Origin: Patescibacteria group bacterium
GTDB lineage: Bacteria; Patescibacteriota; Patescibacteriia; Veblenbacterales; UBA10138
Direction of reading: 5' to 3'
Length of the DNA: 8,822 nucleotides
Assembly: GCA_003512705.1 (NCBI GenBank)
Contig: DOPF01000034.1
Span: forward strand, 8,050 to 16,871
This document shows positions 1 to 5,751 of the stretch, piece by piece. Every line of letters begins with the position of its first letter. The first letter of the stretch is position 1. The translations under genes were made by a program, and so were the position numbers. The notes under the pieces are model-generated. The model did no database searches, was not told where the DNA came from, and saw nothing but the letters and a program-made list of their open reading frames with translations.

Positions 1-108
1 CAGGCGTACCCGTGCGCCACTCTGGTTCTCAGTAGTGCGGGATAAATAACCTGAAGCCGTAACCGCAGGTTGCAATTTATCTAGTGGTGAGTTTAGCAGA
101 TTTATCAC
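1..108 (-). CDS. Possible N-terminal part of an unknown protein, cut by the window edge
   Basis: Reading the minus strand leftwards from a GTG at 108-106, the frame stays open for all 36 codons to the window edge. The product would begin MINLLNSPLDKLQPAVTASG and I do not recognise it. Against a real gene: the start lies only 8 nt beyond a strong minus-strand terminator (116-150), no promoter fits between them, and the frame also stays open back through the terminator itself. A GGAGGG in the terminator arm lies 11 nt upstream of the GTG, which is a poor ribosome-binding-site spacing. The segment also contains a hairpin (41-81), which suits non-coding or structured RNA equally well. Sequence left of the window is needed to decide. 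Confidence 0.2.
   Translation of the reverse strand, partial: MINLLNSPLDKLQPAVTASGYLSRTTENQSGARVRL
41..81. other. Long imperfect hairpin
   Basis: GATAAATAACCTG (41-53) pairs with CAGGTT (66-71) and ATTTATC (75-81). This gives a 13-bp stem with a 3-nt bulge (72-74) and a 12-nt loop. A second ATTTATC occurs at 100-106. No T-run follows on either strand, so it is not a simple terminator. It may be the edge of a structured RNA, or a fold within coding sequence. Confidence 0.4.
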
Positions 109-115
109 AAAAAAT

Positions 116-150
116 AAAACCCTCCGCAGCTTGCGCTTTGGAGGGTTTTT
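116..150 (-). terminator. Intrinsic terminator, bidirectional
   Basis: AAAACCCTCC (116-125) pairs with GGAGGGTTTT (140-149). On the minus strand the GGAGGG arm runs into TTTTATTTTTT, a good terminator for the minus-strand gene ending at 203. On the plus strand the arm ends in GGGTTTTTAAT, so it could also stop rightward transcription. Confidence 0.8.
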
Positions 151-166
151 AATAGATTGCGACCAA

Positions 167-184
167 GGGTCAAAATTCTGACCC
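167..184. other. Short hairpin just downstream of the 203-850 gene
   Basis: GGGTCA (167-172) and TGACCC (179-184) form a perfect 6-bp stem around 6 nt; on the minus strand a G-U pair can extend it to 7 bp with a 4-nt loop. It begins 19 nt past the stop codon of the minus-strand gene, has no T-run, and is separate from the terminator further on. Near-direct repeats GACCAAGGG (161-169) and GACCCAAGG (180-188) overlap it. Its possible meaning is given in the findings. Confidence 0.5.
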
Positions 185-202
185 AAGGCCTTAGTTACCG
201 AG

Positions 203-850
203 TTACCGAGACTTGCGGACGCCGCCGAACCACCAGCAGTCATACCAGTCGTCGTAGCTGCGACCCACGTCGACGCAACGCCCGTCGTCGTCCCGGTCGA
301 AAGCGATGTAACACCAGTTACCGTCCTCGTCTTTCCATTGAGCACCGTTGGGGTGCTTGTCGGCAAAAGTAGGGTCGGCTTCATTGGCTGCGGCTTGGGC
401 GTAGGGATCGGGAGTGAGCCCGCGCTTCGCGTATTCACGAGCCAAGTCATTCATGCTCACGTACTGGCCGAGTTTGAAAAACTCGACTATCACCTCGTCG
501 CCTTCACCCTTGGGGATTGCCTTGACCACGGAGTTGTCCGTGTACTCGGCCCGACCCAGGGCCTTGATCATCTCTTTGGGAGTGCGGCTACGCACGACCT
601 TAACGGCGCGGGCGATGATATTGCTGCTCCAGGCGATGATGTTCTCGAAAACCGTAACGGTCGCCGAGGTCATTTCTTCCTGAAGCTTGGGGCCATGCTG
701 CTCGATGATATTCTGCACCGCGTTGGAACGAAAGCTTTTCCTTCCCTTGCGAAGTGCGGCTGCGATCATCTCGCACACTTTACCAATTTGACCTTCGGTC
801 AAGCCGAGGTCTGTTTCTGTTGCGGCAGATGGCGACAATGGAGTTTCCAT
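203..850 (-). CDS. Unknown protein with WWF C-terminal motif; candidate hypervariable (DGR-type) target protein
   Basis: I cannot assign a biochemical function. From memory it resembles a hypothetical family common in CPR genomes, ending in a pattern like DPY..A.NEADP.FAD.HPNG..WKD..G.WC...F...W.D.WWF.G.RK. The start at 850 (METPLSP) is chosen because AGGA lies 8 nt upstream of it; the earlier ATG at 859 directly abuts AAGAAAGG with no spacing. The product has 215 residues, no signal peptide and no membrane segment. The N-terminal ~145 residues look helical. The C-terminal ~60 residues are rich in Trp, Tyr, Asp, Cys and Gly and could form a compact C-type-lectin-like domain. Codons 230-301 are almost all GAC, TAC, TGC, AGC or CGC, with no AAN codon. 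The gene is visibly more GC-rich than gyrA or rnc, suggesting transfer or a different mutational history. Confidence 0.8.
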   Translation of the reverse strand: METPLSPSAATETDLGLTEGQIGKVCEMIAAALRKGRKSFRSNAVQNIIEQHGPKLQEEMTSATVTVFENIIAWSSNIIARAVKVVRSRTPKEMIKALGRAEYTDNSVVKAIPKGEGDEVIVEFFKLGQYVSMNDLAREYAKRGLTPDPYAQAAANEADPTFADKHPNGAQWKDEDGNWCYIAFDRDDDGRCVDVGRSYDDWYDCWWFGGVRKSR

Positions 851-938
851 TGGGTTCATCCTTTCTTGATGTATGTTTATGAATTCCCCATTATTTGGGG
901 CTTTGTAAAAGGGCTTTACCGTATTTCAGTAACTATCC

Positions 939-967
939 ATATTAGCGCAAATTGACAATATTGTCAA
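939..967 (-). promoter_or_regulatory. Leftward promoter of the 203-850 gene
   Basis: On the minus strand TTGACA (967-962) is followed after exactly 17 bp by TAATAT (944-939), a perfect -35 and a 4/6 -10. It overlaps the rightward promoter. The leader to the start at 850 is about 80 nt and holds a small CCCCA/TGGGG hairpin (886-900). Confidence 0.65.
952..967. promoter_or_regulatory. 16-bp perfect palindrome shared by two divergent promoters
   Basis: TTGACAATATTGTCAA is a perfect palindrome that places a consensus -35 TTGACA on each strand. A dimeric repressor bound here would cover both -35 boxes. Whether it is an operator or only a coincidence of two overlapping -35 boxes cannot be told from this window. 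Confidence 0.6.
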
Positions 968-980
968 GGGTTTGTAAACT
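952..980 (+). promoter_or_regulatory. Rightward promoter of the coiled-coil gene
   Basis: TTGACA (952-957) is followed after exactly 17 bp by TAAACT (975-980). Transcription would begin near 987, leaving a leader of about 24 nt without a Shine-Dalgarno sequence before the ATG at 1011. Confidence 0.65.
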
Positions 981-1010
981 TATATTTACCAACTAGAAAT
1001 TCATATATTT

Positions 1011-1319
1011 ATGCTTACCACACAAGACGTACAAAATATTATAACGGCCGGTCGCGAAGTATTTGCGACTAAAGAAGATTTAGTGGCTTTTGCAACTAAA
1101 GATGACCTGATGGCAGTGGAGCAAAGATTGGACCAAAAGATTTCTGGAGTGGAGCAAAGATTGGACCAAAAGATTGATTTACTTACCAATGCAGTGGATG
1201 CCTATATGAAAAAGGCCGATGCCTATTATCAGGAAATGGCCGTGCTATTACATAAAGTGCAACGCATGGAAGAGTGGATTCGACGGGTCGCTGATAAAGT
1301 GGGTATTAGCTACGGTTAA
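1011..1319 (+). CDS. Small coiled-coil protein with tandem heptad-like repeats, function unknown
   Basis: The product has 102 residues and no recognised catalytic motif. After a short start (MLTTQDVQNIITAGREV) come two related blocks, ATKEDLVAF and ATKDDLMAV, then two copies of VEQRLDQKI spaced 11 residues apart, then a long charged helix ending in a Trp-containing amphipathic segment (about 80-98). The TKEDL/TKDDL plus alternating hydrophobic pattern is typical of small bacterial coiled-coil proteins of the DUF1640-like kind, a resemblance only. There is no signal peptide or membrane segment. The ATG is preceded by an AT-rich leader without a Shine-Dalgarno sequence. The gene is transcribed divergently from the unknown gene at 203-850 through a shared palindromic promoter region, so it may be co-regulated with it. 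Self-association, or partnering with another protein, is the simplest guess. Confidence 0.8.
   Translation: MLTTQDVQNIITAGREVFATKEDLVAFATKDDLMAVEQRLDQKISGVEQRLDQKIDLLTNAVDAYMKKADAYYQEMAVLLHKVQRMEEWIRRVADKVGISYG
1115..1175 (+). repeat. Two exact 28-bp direct repeats, period 33 bp
   Basis: Positions 1115-1142 and 1148-1175 are identical over 28 bp and separated by 5 bp, all inside the coiled-coil gene. The 33-bp period equals 11 residues, so copies can be gained or lost in frame. Confidence 0.9.
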
Positions 1320-1428
1320 CTGATCTTAAACATCCAGAGTATTTATACGCCAATCAAGACTACAACCACTCTATGTACTGGGGAATTTTTTTGGCAAGGG
1401 TGCCTAGAGTAAAGGTACTATTTTAGTC

Positions 1429-1457
1429 TTCTCAAATCTCCTTAAACCTGCTAAAAT
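1429..1457 (+). promoter_or_regulatory. Possible promoter for the hydrolase-gyrA operon
   Basis: TTCTCA (1429-1434, 4/6) is followed after 17 bp by TAAAAT (1452-1457, 5/6), preceded by TGC as in an extended -10. Transcription would start near 1465, exactly where the inverted-repeat units begin, so both units would lie in a ~290-nt leader. Sequence evidence only. Confidence 0.4.
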
Positions 1458-1466
1458 TATCCTAGA

Positions 1467-1615
1467 TATGCCCCGTAATACAACTTCGCTTAAGCTCGCA
1501 ACGGCAAAATATCAGGACCATAAAGAACCTATGTTTTCTCAATTTTTATCTTATAATTCAATAACTTACTTAGCTCGCTTAGGTTTTGCCGAGCGAGGTT
1601 GATATACGGGGTATG
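1467..1615. repeat. Inverted-repeat unit 1
   Basis: Left arm 1467-1490 (begins TATGCCCCGTAATACAAC) and right arm 1592-1615 (AGCGAGGTTGATATACGGGG then TATG) are inverted copies matching at 18 of 24 positions. About 100 bp lie between them. Next to the arms are further CTCGC- and GGCAAAA-containing stretches, so the similarity extends inward. It could fold as a long hairpin in RNA or mark a small non-autonomous mobile element. Confidence 0.7.
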
Positions 1616-1759
1616 CCCAGTAATACAACCTCGCTGCAACTCGTTTTAGGCCTGATTTTAAGAGATTTATAATGAATATTATTTCTAATTTAACTATTAC
1701 ATCTTCGTGCGGCATACTCGTTGCGGGTAAGGCCAAGCGAGGTTGATATACTGGGTATG
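1612..1759. repeat. Inverted-repeat unit 2, ending in the start codon of the next gene
   Basis: Left arm 1612-1635 (begins TATGCCCAGTAATACAAC) and right arm 1736-1759 (AGCGAGGTTGATATACTGGG then TATG) are inverted copies matching at 19 of 24 positions. It overlaps unit 1 by 4 bp and repeats its design at a spacing of 144-145 bp. The last three bases of its right arm (1757-1759) are the ATG of the hydrolase gene. Confidence 0.7.
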
Positions 1760-2413
1760 AACATAGAATGGTTCGGCCAGGCGTGCCTTAAAGTAACCAC
1801 CAAACCAGGACCCAACGGGGACGTAACGGTAATTTTTGATCCGTATGAGCCCGGCAAAGTGGGGTTAAAATTGCCTAAACTAACCGGCGATATTTTGGCC
1901 ATTACCCACGACCATTTTGACCATAATTATAAAGCCGCGGTCAGTGGTGACTACTTTTTGATAACTGGACCTGGTGAATACGAAATTAAACAAACCTTTA
2001 TTTATGGCATTCCCGGCTGGCACGATAATACTGAAGGTAAAGACCGCGGCCCCAACACGATGTATGTTTTGGAAAGCGAAGGTATGCTGCTCGCACACTT
2101 GGGCGACCTGGGTCAACATCAATTAACCAATGAACAGCTAGAACAATTGGAGGGGGTGGATATCTTAGCTATTCCGGTTGGTGGTACCTACACTATTGAT
2201 GCTAAGCAAGCGGTTGATATTGTACAGCAAATAGAGCCGAGAATTGTTATTCCGATTCATTATCATATCCCCGGCAATAAAATAAAATTAGATACGGCCG
2301 ATAAATTTGTAAAAGCTATGGGCGTAAAAAATCCGGAAGTGGTTGAAAAATTTAAGATTACCAAAAAAGATCTGCCGGCCGAAGAAACCAAAGTTGTAAT
2401 ACTTAAGGGTTAA
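1757..2413 (+). CDS. UlaG-like metallo-beta-lactamase-fold metal-dependent hydrolase
   Basis: This is a cytoplasmic MBL-fold protein of the COG2220/Lactamase_B_3 type; family members include UlaG-like lactonases and nuclease-like enzymes, and the substrate here is unknown. The 218-residue length is normal. The metal-binding signature THDHFDH is at residues 50-56 (His51, His53, Asp55, His56). Further likely ligands are His114 in LAHLGDLG and His168 in PIHYH. The N-terminus MNIEWFGQACLKV is the usual first beta-strand of this family, which supports the ATG at 1757 over an in-frame TTG at 1721. No clear Shine-Dalgarno sequence precedes it; the region just upstream is the arm of a repeat unit. 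The next gene starts 4 nt after the stop, so it is probably cotranscribed with the membrane protein and gyrA. Confidence 0.9.
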   Translation: MNIEWFGQACLKVTTKPGPNGDVTVIFDPYEPGKVGLKLPKLTGDILAITHDHFDHNYKAAVSGDYFLITGPGEYEIKQTFIYGIPGWHDNTEGKDRGPNTMYVLESEGMLLAHLGDLGQHQLTNEQLEQLEGVDILAIPVGGTYTIDAKQAVDIVQQIEPRIVIPIHYHIPGNKIKLDTADKFVKAMGVKNPEVVEKFKITKKDLPAEETKVVILKG

Positions 2414-2417
2414 CCCC

Positions 2418-2606
2418 GTGACCGCGCATCAACCAACTAGCCAGCACCGATTTATTTTTGTCTTGACTGTCGTAGTCATTTTTATTATCGCCATTATAAC
2501 TATTGCCCTAAACTTTAGACGCATTGATGACAAAACCCAACCCCCCGCCTCTAGTTTATTTGATAACATTATTAACCGACTCAAGAATTCTGTTACCAAC
2601 GAATAA
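2418..2606 (+). CDS. Small single-pass membrane protein, unknown
   Basis: The product has 62 residues starting at GTG. AAGGG lies 8 nt upstream of this start, overlapping the end of the hydrolase gene, which supports the GTG choice. Residues 12-31 form one strongly hydrophobic segment (FIFVLTVVVIFIIAIITIAL) preceded by a polar N-terminus with His and Arg and followed by an Arg-Arg pair, which suggests that the C-terminal tail (about 32-62) faces the cytoplasm. No cysteine or lipobox is present. It sits 4 nt after the hydrolase and 13 nt before gyrA, so it very likely shares their transcript. I do not recognise a family. Its position in a tight operon argues that it is a real gene rather than a chance frame. 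Confidence 0.75.
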   Translation: MTAHQPTSQHRFIFVLTVVVIFIIAIITIALNFRRIDDKTQPPASSLFDNIINRLKNSVTNE

Positions 2607-2619
2607 GTAACCACTCCTT

Positions 2620-5085
2620 ATGGCCACCGCCACACCGGATAAAATAAAATTTAACGACAAACTAATTCCTCGACCAATTGTTGAGGAAATGCAAGAGTCG
2701 TACTTAGACTACGCCATGTCCGTAATTGTGGCGCGGGCGTTGCCCGATGTTCGCGACGGCCTTAAACCAGTGCACCGCCGCATTCTGTATGCCATGTGGA
2801 CATTGGGTTTGAGGCCTAGTGGTAAATTTAGAAAATCCGCCACCGTGGTGGGTGAAGTTTTGGGTAAATACCACCCGCATGGCGATGTGGCGGTTTATGA
2901 TTCTTTGGTACGCTTGGCCCAAACCTTTTCTTTGCGGGCGCCGCTGGTGGCCGGCCAAGGCAACTTCGGTTCCATTGATGGAGATTCCGCCGCCGCTATG
3001 CGTTACACCGAGTCTAAGCTGGCCCCAATTGCCGAAGAGTTACTACTTGATTTAGACAAAGACACAGTTAAATGGATTCCTAATTATGACGGCAGCCAAC
3101 AAGAACCAACGGTTTTACCGGCCAAACTACCTAATTTGCTCTTAAACGGTTCTATGGGTATTGCCGTCGGTATGGCCACTTCCATACCCCCTCATAATTT
3201 AGGCGAACTGATTGATGCAATAAATTATTTAATTGATAATGCCGAGGCCGATGTGGATGACTTAATGAATTTTGTAAAAGGCCCTGATTTTCCGACGGCG
3301 GGAATTATTTTTAATAAAGCTGATATCAAACAAGCTTACGGCACGGGCAAAGGTTCTATTGTTATGCGCGCCCAGGCCGAAATAGAAGAAGGTAAAAATG
3401 GTTTTCAGATTGTCGTTACCCAGTTGCCTTACCAAGTAAATAAGGCTAACCTGATAATTCACATCGCTGAATTAGTTAAAGATAAAAAAATTGAAGGCAT
3501 CCGAGACTTGCGCGACGAATCGGATAAAGACGGCATTAGAATTGTCGTTGAGCTTAAAAAGGACGCGTACCCTAAGAAAATTTTGAATCAACTGTACAAA
3601 CAAACCCAACTGCAGGATTCTTTTCACGTGAATATGTTGGCGTTAGTAGATGGCCTGCAACCTCGGGTACTCACTCTAAAGGCCGCCTTGGAAGAGTACA
3701 TTAAACACCGCCAAGAAGTTATTACTCGCCGCACCACTTTTGACTTAAACAAAGCCAAAGATCGCGCCCACATTTTAGAAGGTTTGGTTATGGCGTTAGA
3801 AGATATTGACCGCATAATTGCCACCATTAAAAGGAGCAGAGATAAAGACGAAGCGAAGATTAATTTAATCAAAAAATTTAAATTATCCGACCGCCAAGCA
3901 GTAGCTATTTTGGAAATGAGGCTACAACAACTGGCGAATTTGGAAAGGTTAAAAGTAGAAGAAGAATTAAAAGACAAGAAAAAGCTAATAAAAGAATTAA
4001 AAGAAATTTTAGATAACCCCAAAAAAATCCTGAGCATTATTAAAACTGAATTAGCTGATTTAAAAACTAAATTTGCCACGCCCCGCAAAACCCAAGTAAT
4101 GGCCGGCGAAGTGGATAAATTTACGCAGGAAGATTTAATACCCAACGAAGCCACGGTGGTTTTAATTACCAAAGACGGCTACATTAAACGTCTTCCCCCC
4201 ACCACTTTTAAAACCCAAGGCCGCGGCGGTAAAGGTGTTATTGGCCTAACCACTAAAGAAGCGGATGTGGTGGAACATTTGTTTTCCACCAACACCCACG
4301 CTGATTTGATGTTTTTTACCACCCGCGGTCGGGTATTTGAGTTAAAAGCTTACGAAGTGCCACCCGCTACCCGCACCGCCAAAGGCCAGGCGGTGGTTAA
4401 TTTTTTGCAATTAGCGCCGGGCGAAACCGTATCTGAAGTTATGGCCTTATCTGAGGTTGAGGGTTATAAATATTTAATTATGGTAACGGCCCAGGGCGTT
4501 ATCAAAAAAGTCGATATTGATGACTTTAAAAATGTCCGCCGCTCCGGCCTCATAGCCATAAAATTAAAAGATGGTGATAGTTTACGCTGGGTAAAATTAT
4601 CTTCGGGCCAAGATGATATTATGCTAGTCACCGCCAAAGGCCAATCCATCCGCTTTAAAGAAAAGCAGGTGCGAGCCATGGGCCGAACCGCCGCCGGGGT
4701 ACGGGGCATGAGGTTAAAAGCGGGCGATGAAATTACTGGCATGGATTTAGTAAACGAAGGTAAACCTTCACCCACTGAACAGCTGCTAATCGTAACCACT
4801 AATGGTTATGGCAAACGCACTAATCTTAAAGAATACAAAGTACAAGGTCGTGGCGGTTCGGGTGTTAAAACCGCTAACGTGACTGACAAAACCGGCGCCG
4901 TTATGACGGCATTTGTAGTTAATGCCAAACGCGAAGCCGAAGACTTGGTGGTAATGTCCGAGCAAGGTCAGGTAATTCGTTTACGACTCAAATCCGTTTC
5001 CGTGCTGGGCCGCGCCACGCAAGGAGTACGGCTGATGAAATTTAAAGAAGCCAAAGATCAAGTCGCTAGTGTCACGTTCGTCTAG
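2620..5085 (+). CDS. gyrA: DNA gyrase subunit A
   Basis: GyrA pairs with GyrB (not in this window) to introduce negative supercoils into DNA using ATP. The 821-residue length is typical. The N-terminal breakage-reunion domain spans about 15-480, with the catalytic Tyr129 in [11 protein letters not shown], the preceding Arg128, and the conserved [19 protein letters not shown] and [20 protein letters not shown] blocks. A charged coiled coil (about 375-485) carries the dimer gate. The C-terminal beta-pinwheel holds the GyrA box QGRGGKG (533-539), which separates gyrase from topoisomerase IV, plus a second box-like QGRGGSG (742-748). At the position of E. coli Ser83, in [12 protein letters not shown], the residue is Val90. 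The Asp87 equivalent (Asp94) is kept. The ATG at 2620 has no strong Shine-Dalgarno sequence. The gene probably ends an operon with the hydrolase and the membrane protein. Confidence 0.98.
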   Translation: MATATPDKIKFNDKLIPRPIVEEMQESYLDYAMSVIVARALPDVRDGLKPVHRRILYAMWTLGLRPSGKFRKSATVVGEVLGKYHPHGDVAVYDSLVRLAQTFSLRAPLVAGQGNFGSIDGDSAAAMRYTESKLAPIAEELLLDLDKDTVKWIPNYDGSQQEPTVLPAKLPNLLLNGSMGIAVGMATSIPPHNLGELIDAINYLIDNAEADVDDLMNFVKGPDFPTAGIIFNKADIKQAYGTGKGSIVMRAQAEIEEGKNGFQIVVTQLPYQVNKANLIIHIAELVKDKKIEGIRDLRDESDKDGIRIVVELKKDAYPKKILNQLYKQTQLQDSFHVNMLALVDGLQPRVLTLKAALEEYIKHRQEVITRRTTFDLNKAKDRAHILEGLVMALEDIDRIIATIKRSRDKDEAKINLIKKFKLSDRQAVAILEMRLQQLANLERLKVEEELKDKKKLIKELKEILDNPKKILSIIKTELADLKTKFATPRKTQVMAGEVDKFTQEDLIPNEATVVLITKDGYIKRLPPTTFKTQGRGGKGVIGLTTKEADVVEHLFSTNTHADLMFFTTRGRVFELKAYEVPPATRTAKGQAVVNFLQLAPGETVSEVMALSEVEGYKYLIMVTAQGVIKKVDIDDFKNVRRSGLIAIKLKDGDSLRWVKLSSGQDDIMLVTAKGQSIRFKEKQVRAMGRTAAGVRGMRLKAGDEITGMDLVNEGKPSPTEQLLIVTTNGYGKRTNLKEYKVQGRGGSGVKTANVTDKTGAVMTAFVVNAKREAEDLVVMSEQGQVIRLRLKSVSVLGRATQGVRLMKFKEAKDQVASVTFV

Positions 5086-5098
5086 TGACCCTGCCTTC

Positions 5099-5157
5099 GG
5101 CTCTAACCGTTCGGCCACGAGCTCACGGCCGAGTGGGGCGCAGGCTCGAAGAGAGCC
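5099..5157. other. GC-rich nested hairpin after gyrA
   Basis: GGCTCT (5099-5104) pairs with AGAGCC (5152-5157), enclosing a second perfect stem, TCGGCC (5111-5116) with GGCCGA (5127-5132), whose loop contains the palindrome GAGCTC. The stretch is far more GC-rich than its surroundings. No T-run follows directly; T6 occurs only at 5195-5200. It may help end the gyrA transcript, or be a copy of a dispersed palindromic repeat. Confidence 0.5.
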
Positions 5158-5208
5158 AAATCGAGGGATTACCAGTGTGATATTTGAATAGGAATTTTTT
5201 AGGCGCCC

Positions 5209-5237
5209 TTGACAACAAGATATCCTTAAGATATACT
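5209..5237 (+). promoter_or_regulatory. Promoter of the toxin-antitoxin module
   Basis: A consensus TTGACA (5209-5214) is followed after 17 bp by TATACT (5232-5237). A second possible -10, perfect TATAAT, lies at 5249-5254 with a weaker -35 (TTAAGA, 5226-5231). If the second is used, the leader before the ATG at 5269 is only a few bases long. Confidence 0.75.
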
Positions 5238-5242
5238 TAAGG
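5224..5242. promoter_or_regulatory. Operator-like palindrome over the -10 box
   Basis: CCTTAAG (5224-5230) and CTTAAGG (5236-5242) are perfect inverted repeats separated by ATATA, covering the -10 box. Phd/YefM antitoxins are known to repress their own promoters by binding such palindromes, so this is the likely autoregulatory site. Confidence 0.65.
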
Positions 5243-5268
5243 TACACTTATAATTTATTAGTATAAAT

Positions 5269-5484
5269 ATGAATCTAGTTGGTATTAAAGAGCTTAAGCA
5301 AAATACTGCCCACTATGCCGAGCTGGTCCGTAAAGGACAATCTTTTATTGTCGTAAAGAAAACCAAACCCTTATTTAAACTTGCCCCCCTGGACTCAACT
5401 GAAGACGGGTGGGAAGAAGTTGTAGATTTTACCAAGCTTCACCGCGGCGGGATAAAAATTAAAGAGTTGATAGCGCGGCTTTGA
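5269..5484 (+). CDS. Type II antitoxin, Phd/YefM-like
   Basis: The 71-residue product starts MNLVGIKELKQNTAHYAELV, the typical N-terminus of the Phd/YefM fold, and continues with GQSFIVVKKTKPLFKLAPL, the second conserved strand-helix part. This N-terminal dimer region binds DNA; the acidic, then basic tail (about 45-71) would wrap around and block the toxin. There is no Shine-Dalgarno sequence before the ATG. The gene lies right behind a strong promoter with a palindromic operator and 15 nt before the toxin gene. Known members act as labile neutralisers of the toxin and as autorepressors with it. The family call rests on sequence pattern and on the neighbouring toxin gene. Confidence 0.85.
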   Translation: MNLVGIKELKQNTAHYAELVRKGQSFIVVKKTKPLFKLAPLDSTEDGWEEVVDFTKLHRGGIKIKELIARL

Positions 5485-5499
5485 GATATTGGACGACCC

Positions 5500-5745
5500 G
5501 TGGGTATGGACAAAATCACCAAAGCGGTTAAAAAACTTACGGCTAAAGAGCGTCAAGTGGTAAAACGTATCCTTACCCAGTTAGCTAACAGCAACACCAC
5601 GGGCCTTGACATAAAAAAACTTGTGGCTAGAGATGATATTTTTCGTGTGCGTAAAGGCGATATTCGCATCATTTACCGTCATACCAGCGGTAGTGTTTTT
5701 ATACTGGCGATTGAGCGGCGCTCTGAATCAACCTATCGCCAATAA
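5500..5745 (+). CDS. Type II toxin, RelE/ParE-like
   Basis: The 81-residue product has the compact RelE/ParE layout: two N-terminal helices (LTAKERQVVKRILTQLAN, about 13-30), then strands with FRVRKGDIRIIYR (48-60) and FILAIERRSESTYR (67-80). These match the conserved R.R.GDYRIIY and ..I.HR...YR patterns of the superfamily. RelE-type toxins cut mRNA on the ribosome and ParE-type toxins poison gyrase; the sequence alone does not settle which this is. The start is uncertain: GTG at 5500 has GGA 6 nt upstream, while the ATG at 5506 is the commoner codon but has poorer spacing. It follows the antitoxin by 15 nt and is followed at once by a terminator, so the pair forms a closed two-gene unit between gyrA and rpmF. 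Confidence 0.85.
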   Translation: MGMDKITKAVKKLTAKERQVVKRILTQLANSNTTGLDIKKLVARDDIFRVRKGDIRIIYRHTSGSVFILAIERRSESTYRQ

Positions 5746-5751
5746 AAAAAG

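Larger units (their letters stand above)
1320..1756. other. Gene-free stretch with tandem inverted-repeat units
   Basis: No convincing gene lies in these 437 bases. The left part (1322-1423) has a 34-codon open stretch in the plus frame (HPEYLYANQDYNHSMYWG and onward) that reads like real protein but lacks a start with a ribosome-binding site; it may be a remnant. From 1467 on, two similar ~148-bp units bounded by inverted repeats fill the space up to the start codon at 1757. A perfect TATAAT at 1668-1673 lacks a good -35. Confidence 0.6.

Noticed and set aside
1..115. tRNA, tmRNA or RNase P RNA end
   Set aside because: No T-loop motif, CCA end or conserved core of these RNAs could be matched; only a simple hairpin is seen.
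338..955. Long plus-strand open frame opposite the GC-rich gene
   Set aside because: It is antisense to the 203-850 gene, runs through its promoter region, and has no ribosome binding site; its residue pattern looks random (many Gly, His and Cys).
1322..1426. Short plus-strand frame with protein-like residues after the coiled-coil gene
   Set aside because: Only 34 codons from the nearest plausible point, with no ribosome binding site and no family I recognise; kept as a possible remnant in the description of the gap.
1721..1756. Earlier TTG start for the MBL hydrolase
   Set aside because: The extra 12 residues are encoded by the repeat arm, while the ATG at 1757 gives the normal family N-terminus.
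1467..1759. CRISPR array
   Set aside because: The repeats alternate in orientation and are spaced about 100 bp and 0 bp apart, not as regular direct repeats with spacers.
3624..4172. 182-codon minus-strand frame
   Set aside because: It lies wholly inside gyrA, antisense, and is explained by gyrA codon bias; Ser/Leu-rich composition is typical of a shadow frame.
4981..5247. Minus-strand frame across the gyrA end and the following gap
   Set aside because: It overlaps the gyrA C-terminus, the structured GC-rich repeat and the toxin-antitoxin promoter, and has no start signal.
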